Positions 13,101 through 19,341 of a stretch of 19,341 bases of DNA are shown here, in pieces. The notes below the pieces were generated by a model that saw only the letters and a program-made list of their open reading frames with translations, was not told the origin of the DNA and searched no databases. The stretch is from an uncultured Ruminococcus sp. GTDB taxonomy: Bacteria > Bacillota > Clostridia > Oscillospirales > Ruminococcaceae. The DNA lies in the NCBI GenBank assembly GCA_945835085.1, contig CAMAIG010000004.1, forward strand, positions 1 through 19,341, given 5' to 3'. How positions within the stretch are numbered: position 1 is the stretch's first letter; each line of letters starts with the position of its first letter. Both the position numbers and the translations under genes were made by a program.

Positions 13101-14408
13101 TTATCGGACTGCTTCCTCAAGCATTCTCACGGTTTCCTCAAAGCTGAATGCTTCGTCGGTCCCCTGCTGCAGAAATGCGTTTATCCTGTCGATCTTCCTC
13201 AGTGCTTCATCAAGGGCATGGTTTGTGCCCTTTTTGTATGCACCGATGGATACGAGATCGGCGTTTGCGTTATAGGTGGCAAGGAGATTTCTCATCTTTG
13301 CCGCTGCCTGCTTATGCTCCTTGGGCGCTATCTCCGACATCAGTCGTGATACCGATTCAAGGACCTCTATGGCGGGGTAATGGTTCTTCGCTGCGACCTT
13401 TCGGGAAAGAATTATATGTCCGTCGATAATTCCCCGGACTGTATCGGATATTGGCTCGTTGGTGTCGTCGCCCTCAACGAGCACGGTATATATTCCCGTT
13501 ATGGAGCCTGTTTCAAAATTGCCTGCTCTTTCAAGAAGCTTAGGCATGGTGGTATATATGGACGGTGTATAGCCTCTTGCAATGGGGGCTTCTCCCGTGG
13601 CAAGACCTATTTCACGCTGAGCCATGGCATATCGGGTAAGGGAATCCATCATCAGCAGGACGTTTTTTCCCTTGTCCTTGAAATACTCCGCTATGGCGGT
13701 GGCTGTCATGGGGCATTTATTTCGCATCATGGAGGGCTGGTCGGAGGTGGCTACCACAAGAACAGACCTTGCCATTCCCTTGGGTCCCAGATCTCGCTGG
13801 ATAAACTCCAGCACCTCTCGTCCTCGCTCACCCACCAGGGCTATTACGTTGATATCCGCCTGTACCTCTCTTGCTATCATGCCGAGAAGTGTGGATTTTC
13901 CAACGCCCGATCCTGCGAATATTCCCATACGCTGACCTCTGCCTATGGTCAGAAGTCCGTCTATTGCCTTTACGCCGAAGGGTATTATATCATGGATAGC
14001 GGGGCGGGTAAGCGGATTTACCGACTCTCCCGCTATGGAATAGCTTTCAAGGGTCTTTATTGGTGCGCCGCCGTCGATTGGCTCTCCCACGGCGTTTATT
14101 ACTCTGCCGATAAGGCAGTCGCCCACGCCGACCTTAAGCTTATCGCCCGTACTGTCAACAACAGATCCCGGACCTATGCCCTCGATATCCGTATAGGGCA
14201 TGAGCATGACCGTTCCCTGACGGAAGCCCACCACCTCCGCAAAAATGAAATCTCCGCTTCTGCCCTTCTTATATATCCTGCAAACATCGCCGATATTGCA
14301 GGAAGGACCGCTGGCTTCTATGGTCATTCCTATGATTTTTTCTATCTTGCCCTGGGCACGGTACAGATCCGCTGTCCTGACGGCTGCTCTCACGGCTGAA
14401 AAGTTCAT
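13101..14408 (-). CDS. fliI: Flagellum-specific export ATPase FliI
   Basis: FliI is the hexameric cytoplasmic ATPase that helps feed rod, hook and filament substrates to the export gate. The 435-residue protein has a beta-barrel N domain, a Walker A motif (AGSGVGKST, residues 165-173) and a Walker B/switch region (VLLMMDSLTRYA, 250-261, with D255). It also has the GERGREV segment (193-199) typical of F1-beta/FliI-family ATPases. Length matches the family. The ATG at 14408 is preceded by GAGGAA inside the end of fliH, and fliJ follows after 15 bases. A 339-codon plus-strand open frame covers most of this gene and is a shadow. Confidence 0.98.
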   Translation of the reverse strand: MNFSAVRAAVRTADLYRAQGKIEKIIGMTIEASGPSCNIGDVCRIYKKGRSGDFIFAEVVGFRQGTVMLMPYTDIEGIGPGSVVDSTGDKLKVGVGDCLIGRVINAVGEPIDGGAPIKTLESYSIAGESVNPLTRPAIHDIIPFGVKAIDGLLTIGRGQRMGIFAGSGVGKSTLLGMIAREVQADINVIALVGERGREVLEFIQRDLGPKGMARSVLVVATSDQPSMMRNKCPMTATAIAEYFKDKGKNVLLMMDSLTRYAMAQREIGLATGEAPIARGYTPSIYTTMPKLLERAGNFETGSITGIYTVLVEGDDTNEPISDTVRGIIDGHIILSRKVAAKNHYPAIEVLESVSRLMSEIAPKEHKQAAAKMRNLLATYNANADLVSIGAYKKGTNHALDEALRKIDRINAFLQQGTDEAFSFEETVRMLEEAVR

Positions 14409-14411
14409 CTG

Positions 14412-15305
14412 CTATTCCTCGTCTGCGTCCTCTCCACGGGAATTCTTCATGATCTCCCTGAGAAAATCCAGCTGTGTGGGAATTGACGCATCTATTATCT
14501 CGGAGCCGTTATCGAGGACTATTGTGCCTTCGGGGGCGTCCTCGGGGTCAAGCTCCTCTATTTCAACTTCGGGGATAAACGGTATCATTGATTTCAAAAA
14601 TTCTCTGTCCGTTACAAGCTCCTTAGAAGCCTCTCCCCTGCATACGGATATTTTCAGATAATCGGAGTTGCGGAAGTTCTTTGCTGCATTTGCGGCTATC
14701 CTGTCGATAACGGAGGGGTCGGTCTTTATTTCCGCAAGGGTGATCTTCCTCACCATATCCATGACGGTATTGCACAGCTCGTATTCATTGGCTATGTAAT
14801 ACGCTTCCTTTTTGGAATTTATCTCGCTGAGGAGTGTTGCCGCCGCTTCAAGATACTTTTCGCATTTTTCACGGGCTTCCTTTCTGCCTGCTTCAAAGCC
14901 TGCCTCATAGCCCGACCTTTCTGCCTGCTCCCGAAGCTTTTTTCCCTCCTCCTCGGCTGCGTCAAGCACTGCCTTGGTTTTGGTCTTTGCTTCGCTGATC
15001 AGCCTTTCGGACTCCTGCCTTCCCGCACTTAAAAGCTCGGAATACTCCCTGTCAAGCTCTGCCTTTCTGGCAAGTATGACCTCGTCGGAGCGCCTCAGCA
15101 CCGCTTCATTAAAGCGCCTGGCATTCTCCTCCTCCAGCCTTCGCCGCTCAAGCTCTCTGAGCTTTTCCTCCTCCTCGGGAGTTATCACGGGGGCTTCGGG
15201 CTCCTCCTGCACCATCTCGGGTGCCTCCGTTTCGTCGGCTATCCCCAGTGACACAGGCTTTGTGCTGTCGAAATTATATACTCTCGATTTTACGATTTTA
15301 AGCAA
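14412..15305 (-). CDS. fliH: Flagellar export ATPase regulator / stator FliH
   Basis: FliH dimers hold the FliI ATPase at the C ring and control its activity. The 297-residue product has an acidic N-terminal part, a long charged coiled coil (about 40-165) that includes a GxxxG-type repeat (GYEAGFEAGRKEA), and the C-terminal FliH/V-ATPase E-like domain ending in DASIPTQLDFLREIM. The start is TTG at 15305: a TAA lies immediately upstream in frame and no ATG occurs before residue 31. GGAG lies about 12 bases upstream, inside the end of fliG. Eight bases overlap fliG, and only three bases separate it from fliI. Sequence is divergent, as usual for FliH, but context and the C terminus make the call firm. 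Confidence 0.93.
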   Translation of the reverse strand: MLKIVKSRVYNFDSTKPVSLGIADETEAPEMVQEEPEAPVITPEEEEKLRELERRRLEEENARRFNEAVLRRSDEVILARKAELDREYSELLSAGRQESERLISEAKTKTKAVLDAAEEEGKKLREQAERSGYEAGFEAGRKEAREKCEKYLEAAATLLSEINSKKEAYYIANEYELCNTVMDMVRKITLAEIKTDPSVIDRIAANAAKNFRNSDYLKISVCRGEASKELVTDREFLKSMIPFIPEVEIEELDPEDAPEGTIVLDNGSEIIDASIPTQLDFLREIMKNSRGEDADEE

Positions 15306-16311
15306 TTATCTCGTCATCTCCTCCGCCCTTGCCTATGACAAGCTCGCCTTCCTCTTCAAGGTGTCTGATAATACCAACGATACGCTGCTGTGCTTCTTCA
15401 ACGTCACGCATACGGATATTATGCAGATACTCGATCTCCTGCTGGATAGAATCCTGCATTCTCTTAGGCATATTGGCAAACAGGACGGCTGCGACCTCCT
15501 CGTTTGAGCCCTTGATCGCAACGGAAAGATCCTTTGTATCGCATTCTCTGATAAATCTCTGTATGGACATGGAATCCAACGACAGGATATCCTCGAATAC
15601 GAACATCTTTTTCTTGATCTCCTCCACAAGGGCAGGATCTCTGACGGTGAGTTCGTCGAATATGTATTTTTCCGTGGAGCGGTCAACCTTATTAAGGATA
15701 TCGGCTACCGCATTTATGCCGCCGACCTCGGCGGTATCCATGGATACAACGGAGGCAAATTTCTTTTCAAGAGTGGCTTCGATGGTCTTTACCGTATCGG
15801 GCGATGCGGAATCCATCTTCGCTATTCTCTCGATTACGTCCACTCGCTTTTCCTTTGGAAGTTCACTCAGAACGGCTGACGCCTGATCCGAATTTGCATA
15901 GGAAAGTATGAGGGCGATAGTCTGCGGGTACTCGTTCTGAACGATCGCCAGCAGATTTTTATAGTCGGATTTTCTTACAAACTCAAATGCCTTTGTCTGC
16001 ATGGAACGGCTGATCTTTTCCATGAGCTTTGCGGCGGTTTCCTCGCCGAATGCCTTTGTCAGGACATCACGGGCGTATTCCACTCCGCCGTCCGTTATGA
16101 CCTTCTGGGTCAGGCACAGCTCATAGAATTCATTGAGCACGTTATTTGCTGTTGAGGCGTCAAGATACGGCAGGCTCGATACATCAAGAGTCAATGTTTC
16201 GACCTCGTCGTTTGTAAGATGCTTATATACATATGCTGCGTTATCCGAGCCAAGGGCGGTTATTATAACCGCCGCTTTCTGCTTCGAAGTCAGCTCCAGC
16301 AAATCACTCAT
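15298..16311 (-). CDS. fliG: Flagellar motor switch protein FliG
   Basis: FliG sits on FliF and interacts with MotA to produce torque and direction switching. The 337-residue product has the three-part FliG layout: an N-terminal FliF-binding domain, a middle domain with an EYPQ motif (127-130, the EHPQ surface that binds FliM), and a C-terminal domain with MFVFEDI (236-242) and the charged torque helix. By alignment from memory to E. coli FliG, K267, R284, E292 and R300 fill the K264, R281, D289 and R297 positions, while the D288 position is Gln (Q291). The fliH start overlaps the fliG stop by eight bases, suggesting translational coupling. Confidence 0.97.
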   Translation of the reverse strand: MSDLLELTSKQKAAVIITALGSDNAAYVYKHLTNDEVETLTLDVSSLPYLDASTANNVLNEFYELCLTQKVITDGGVEYARDVLTKAFGEETAAKLMEKISRSMQTKAFEFVRKSDYKNLLAIVQNEYPQTIALILSYANSDQASAVLSELPKEKRVDVIERIAKMDSASPDTVKTIEATLEKKFASVVSMDTAEVGGINAVADILNKVDRSTEKYIFDELTVRDPALVEEIKKKMFVFEDILSLDSMSIQRFIRECDTKDLSVAIKGSNEEVAAVLFANMPKRMQDSIQQEIEYLHNIRMRDVEEAQQRIVGIIRHLEEEGELVIGKGGGDDEIIA

Positions 16312-16331
16312 GACAGTTCACCTTTCAATTA

Positions 16332-17945
16332 TCAGTCTTCTTCCTTCAACCAGTTACGCAGCAGCTGTGCCACGATCTCCGGACTGTTCTTTGCAAAGGT
16401 TGCAAGCTCCCGTCTGATGATATCCTCCTTGGTTTCCATCTCGGCTTCCTCGGTAAGGCTCGGTACCTCGGGAATGCTGCCCATGTTTTCGTCCTCTATA
16501 GTAAAGAAGCGGTCAACAAGAGGCTCGTCCCCCGGCGGTGCGTGCTGCTCGAGAAGGGTCTTTTCGAAATGCCTTCTCTTCTTCTTGTTCTTGGAGCTGA
16601 GTGCTGCAAGTACGATTATAAGTATAATGAGTATTCCGAGAAGTATTGCTCCGAGTATTACAAGCTGATTGAGGGTAAGTCCGAATAGGAAGGTCTTTTC
16701 GGGAGGCTCTTCATTTGCTCCGTATTTCTGGAGGTTTGTGACGGAAACTACGTCCTGGGCTGCGGCGGGATTTACCGTTCCTGCGTTTGCCACAAGGCTC
16801 ACAAGCTCCTGTCTGGTAGTTTCGGGAAGATAGTCCGTATATATTACGACCGATATGGACAGTCCGTCTATAACATATCCTGCCTTTTCGATCTGCTCCT
16901 TATAGGTATTTACAAGGTAGGTATTGGACACGGAATTCTCGGTCCACTGACCGTTTCCGTTTGTATCCTGTGTGGGGTAGGTATCGTCGGCATTTGTTTC
17001 CACGCCTATTACTCCGCCGTCTGCCACGGTATTTCCGCTTGCCTGCTCGGCGTCCGTATGCTGGAGCATTCCCCGCTCGTCGTTGGTAGAGGGGGTATAC
17101 TGTGTATTTTCGGAAACCTTGTCGTCAAAATTCAGCACCATATTCACCGCTGCGGAGAAGCCGTCCTCACCGTATGCGGGAATAAGCAGATTTTCGATCT
17201 TTGCCTTTATCTGATTTTCAAGATCCGTCTTGAATTTGAGCTTTCTTGTTTCCTGTGCCACTACGTCCTCGGGGGTATCCTCGGAAACAAGCAGCACTCC
17301 GTAATCATCGGTTATGGAGATGTTTTCTTCCTTAATGCCCGCTGCGGTCATTACAAGGTAGGTGATACCCTCCACCTGCTCTCCCGTAAGCTTGGCATTC
17401 TTTTCAAGATAGACCGTTACGGCTGCAGTGGATTCCTGCTTATAGGCTTCTATAACGGTATTTTTTCTCTCTGCAAGGTTAAGGGTAACTACTGCTTCCC
17501 TTACTCCCTCAAATCTTGATATTACCGCTGACAAGCGATCCTGGAGAGCTATCCTTTCATATACCTTTTTTTCGGATTCTGTGGTGAACATTCCCACCTT
17601 GTCGGTATATGCCTTATAGGTGAGATCGGATTTCGGGTACTGCTGCATTGCAAGGGTCATGGCGATCTTATCCTCGGTGCCCTTTACTACGGAGATCGTT
17701 CCTCCCGAGGTCAGGGTACATTCATAGCCCGCTTCCTCGATAAGGGCAACTATTTCCGATGCCTCTGTGCTTTCAAGTCCCTCGTAAAGCACTATGTAAT
17801 CCTTGCGGTTGAGCAGTATAACTGCCACAACGGCAACTATCAGCACAAGTGCAAGTCCGCCGATATAAAGTCCCTTGTTCCTTTTGCTCTGCTTTTCCCA
17901 GAACTCCTTTACGTTTGTCAGGGTCTTTTGTATTCTTTCATTCAT
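16332..17945 (-). CDS. fliF: Flagellar MS-ring protein FliF
   Basis: FliF is the membrane-anchored MS ring that houses the export gate and carries the rotor. The 537-residue protein has a first transmembrane helix at about residues 25-45, then the YscJ/FliF ring-building domains (VLYEGLESTEASEIVALIEEAG start, then the AVVTLNLAERK region). A Thr/Asn/Asp-rich beta-collar insertion follows at about 280-345, and a second transmembrane helix at about 427-449. The cytoplasmic tail ends in the FliG-binding segment (ATFAKNSPEIVAQLLRNWL). Length is typical. Its stop lies 20 bases before fliG, so its partner is made directly after it. An AAGGAAC ribosome site precedes the ATG at 17945. Confidence 0.97.
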   Translation of the reverse strand: MNERIQKTLTNVKEFWEKQSKRNKGLYIGGLALVLIVAVVAVILLNRKDYIVLYEGLESTEASEIVALIEEAGYECTLTSGGTISVVKGTEDKIAMTLAMQQYPKSDLTYKAYTDKVGMFTTESEKKVYERIALQDRLSAVISRFEGVREAVVTLNLAERKNTVIEAYKQESTAAVTVYLEKNAKLTGEQVEGITYLVMTAAGIKEENISITDDYGVLLVSEDTPEDVVAQETRKLKFKTDLENQIKAKIENLLIPAYGEDGFSAAVNMVLNFDDKVSENTQYTPSTNDERGMLQHTDAEQASGNTVADGGVIGVETNADDTYPTQDTNGNGQWTENSVSNTYLVNTYKEQIEKAGYVIDGLSISVVIYTDYLPETTRQELVSLVANAGTVNPAAAQDVVSVTNLQKYGANEEPPEKTFLFGLTLNQLVILGAILLGILIILIIVLAALSSKNKKKRRHFEKTLLEQHAPPGDEPLVDRFFTIEDENMGSIPEVPSLTEEAEMETKEDIIRRELATFAKNSPEIVAQLLRNWLKEED

Positions 17946-17986
17946 TTAATAGAGTTCCTTCCGTTTACGGAGATTAAACTAAGTAG

Positions 17987-18301
17987 TTACAGACTTGTCT
18001 GCATTATCTGATCGTAGCTCTGCTGGCAGGCGTCCCTGACTGCCACGAAGGTTTCCACAGCTATCTGTGCCTTGGTCAGATTGTTGTAGATGGTATGGAG
18101 ATCGTCGATCTCGCCCATTACAAGGCGTGCCGAATCCTCGGTAACCACCTGCTGGGTTTCGGTGACGTCATTCATTACCTCACGGAACACATCGGCAAAG
18201 GAGGGCTGACCGGTCTGTTCCTGTGCTTCTGCCGCCGCTGTTTCATTCTGGGACAGAATATTCAGGGGGGTTATGCTTGAGCTTATAGGTACTATATACA
18301 T
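17987..18301 (-). CDS. fliE: Flagellar hook-basal body adaptor FliE
   Basis: FliE links the MS ring (FliF) to the proximal rod and is among the first substrates to leave the export gate. The 104-residue product has the expected low-complexity N terminus and the conserved C-terminal helix (KAQIAVETFVAVRDACQQSYDQIMQTSL region, residues 77-104). It resembles the C-terminal packing helices of rod proteins. The start at 18301 has a GAGGAAA site. It is followed by fliF after 41 bases; that gap contains only a tiny inverted repeat and the fliF ribosome site. Length and position match FliE of other Firmicutes. Confidence 0.94.
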   Translation of the reverse strand: MYIVPISSSITPLNILSQNETAAAEAQEQTGQPSFADVFREVMNDVTETQQVVTEDSARLVMGEIDDLHTIYNNLTKAQIAVETFVAVRDACQQSYDQIMQTSL

Positions 18302-18341
18302 AGATCATTTCCTCATATCTGTATTATGGTTACTGTGGCTA

Positions 18342-18827
18342 TTACTTGCCTCTCAGCTCTCCTGCCTTTGACATCATTGCCTTTACCACTTCAATTGCGG
18401 AAGCATTTGCTTCATATGCTCTCTGAGCGGCAAGCAGGTCTGTCTGCTCCTTGGTGTTGTCCACGTTTGTCTGATAAACGTAGCCTTCCTCGTCTGCCAG
18501 GGGATTATCGGGGTCATACACGGGGGTCATTGGGGCTTCGTCGTCTATTACCGCTGCCACATATGCTCCCGCATATCTGTATTTATCGGTATTCTTCCTG
18601 TAATACACTCCATGATGGTGCGTAGACTCTGTTGTAGTGGTATATTTATTCAGTATCCCCGCAAAATCCTTGCCCTCGGATACTACTGTGAGCTGACGGC
18701 AGTAGGGCTTTCCCGTGGAGGTGTTGTATGAGTCCTGATTGGCGATATTCTGAGAGATAACGTCCATTCTCAGACGCTGGACGGAAAGTCCCGAATGACC
18801 TATATCAAGTGAGCTTAAAAAAGACAT
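18342..18827 (-). CDS. flgC: Flagellar proximal rod protein FlgC
   Basis: FlgC is a proximal rod subunit that packs with FlgB in the periplasm-equivalent zone and the peptidoglycan. The 161-residue protein shows the N-terminal rod signature (SGLSVQRLRMDVISQNIANQDS) and the C-terminal FlgC signature (EQTDLLAAQRAYEANASAIEVVKAMM), which together bracket a short variable domain, as usual for the family. The start at 18827 has AAAAGGAG upstream. It lies between flgB and fliE with a 40-base gap to fliE, the standard order. One cysteine (C43) is present in the variable part, and a HHH run (residues 70-72) lies in the middle. Identity is secure. Confidence 0.96.
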   Translation of the reverse strand: MSFLSSLDIGHSGLSVQRLRMDVISQNIANQDSYNTSTGKPYCRQLTVVSEGKDFAGILNKYTTTTESTHHHGVYYRKNTDKYRYAGAYVAAVIDDEAPMTPVYDPDNPLADEEGYVYQTNVDNTKEQTDLLAAQRAYEANASAIEVVKAMMSKAGELRGK

Positions 18828-18856
18828 ATCTCATTCTCCTTTTCATTTCAAGAGGC

Positions 18857-19255
18857 TTACTTGCCTATGGCGCTTCTTATCATTGCGTACTGGCTGTTCA
18901 TGTAATCTATCATGGTCTTGTACTGATACTGAACGTCAACCAGGGCAAGACCTTCCTTCTCGATGTCAACGTTATTGCCGTTTAAGAGCTGATCCGTATT
19001 GGTTTCGTAGGTGGTCGTTACCCAGACGGGGTCCTTCTTTTCCGTTTCCTTTGTATGGTCAAAGGGACAATCGGTATTGTCGTGGTATTTGCACTTTGCT
19101 GTGTTTTCAAGGACAAGTCCGAAATTAACCGTTTTTGCCTTATAGTCGGGGGTGCTTATGTTTGCGATGTTATGGCTGATGACCTGCTGCTTATACCATG
19201 CAGCGTCAAGCCCCTGCTCGGTCAGCACAAATGCAGCTCCGTCAAAAAGTCCCAT
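18857..19255 (-). CDS. flgB: Flagellar proximal rod protein FlgB
   Basis: FlgB forms part of the proximal rod of the drive shaft, outside the cytoplasmic membrane, after export through the flagellar type III system. The 132-residue product has the rod/hook family N-terminal motif (HNIANISTPDYKA, residues 28-40) and the C-terminal amphipathic helix ending in YMNSQYAMIRSAIGK, and its length is normal for the family. The ATG at 19255 follows a good AAAGGAG ribosome site. It is the first gene of the block as seen here, with flgC 29 bases downstream. An oddity is a Cys/His cluster at C55, H58, C63 and H67 in the central region; cysteines are usually rare in exported axial proteins. Family assignment is very secure. 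Confidence 0.96.
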   Translation of the reverse strand: MGLFDGAAFVLTEQGLDAAWYKQQVISHNIANISTPDYKAKTVNFGLVLENTAKCKYHDNTDCPFDHTKETEKKDPVWVTTTYETNTDQLLNGNNVDIEKEGLALVDVQYQYKTMIDYMNSQYAMIRSAIGK

Positions 19256-19281
19256 AAAGCAGCTCCTTTCGATATTCTGTC

Positions 19282-19308
19282 GGCAGGGAGCTTAGCTTCC
19301 TCCATGCC
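19282..19308 (-). promoter_or_regulatory. Hairpin in the flgB leader
   Basis: GGCA-T-GGAG and CTCC-C-TGCC pair as a 4+4 stem with one mismatch around a nine-base loop, just upstream of the flgB ribosome site AAAGGAG. The remaining bases up to 19341 include TATTAT on the minus strand (19330-19335), a possible -10 whose -35 would be outside the window. Evidence for a promoter is thin. Confidence 0.3.
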
Positions 19309-19341
19309 GTGATTTTTCCTAATTTTTACATAATATGGACT

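Noticed and set aside
13380..14399. 339-codon plus-strand open frame
   Set aside because: It lies wholly opposite fliI, which has Walker motifs and full length. The frame has no ribosome site and an odd His/Tyr/Gly-rich composition typical of an antisense shadow.

Overview
The window is a long, single-direction block of flagellar genes, all on the minus strand, so transcription runs from high to low coordinates. Gene order in transcription direction is flgB-flgC-fliE-fliF-fliG-fliH-fliI-fliJ-fliK-flgD-(TIGR02530-type orf)-flgE-flbD-motA-motB-fliM-fliY-cheY-fliO-fliP-fliQ-fliR. The last gene runs off the window at position 1. This is the Firmicutes fla/che operon order. The combination of flbD, motAB inside the operon, a CheC-like FliY with embedded cheY, and strong AGGAGG-type ribosome sites points to a motile Clostridia member, probably of the Lachnospiraceae/Oscillospiraceae gut type. 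The genus assignment is inference only.

Region by region. 19255-17987 encodes proximal rod and rod adaptor proteins (FlgB, FlgC, FliE). 17945-12630 encodes the MS ring, rotor and export ATPase complex (FliF, FliG, FliH, FliI, FliJ), tightly packed with short gaps or overlaps. 12547-7650 encodes hook building (FliK ruler, FlgD hook cap, the uncharacterised flagellar-operon protein, FlgE hook). 7560-5366 encodes FlbD and the stator pair MotA/MotB. 5317-2516 encodes the switch and its signal (FliM, FliY, CheY). 2491-1 encodes the membrane export gate (FliO, FliP, FliQ, FliR). Together they make a nearly complete hook-basal body, export gate, motor and switch. flhB, flhA and the chemosensory kinase genes would be expected just beyond position 1, and the main promoter just beyond 19341.

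The genes are conventional in identity; the unusual features lie in their details. FliY carries two tandem copies (111-bp period) of the LSQ(D/E)EINALL CheY-P docking-type peptide inside a Pro/Ala linker instead of one at its N terminus. FlgD is about twice the usual length, with a duplicated beta module and an unfamiliar C-terminal domain. FliP has a signal peptide followed by a long Thr-rich acidic stretch. fliL is absent between motB and fliM. FlgB has a C/H cluster.

Four mid-operon gaps contain strong inverted repeats: before flgE, between flgE and flbD, between flbD and motA, and between motA and motB. The AT-rich motA-motB gap also holds a good extended -10 promoter candidate followed by two overlapping hairpins at the motB ribosome site. 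This suggests separate control of the stator genes and of the switch and export genes downstream. No RNA genes, mobile elements or CRISPR arrays were seen, and no plus-strand gene is supported.
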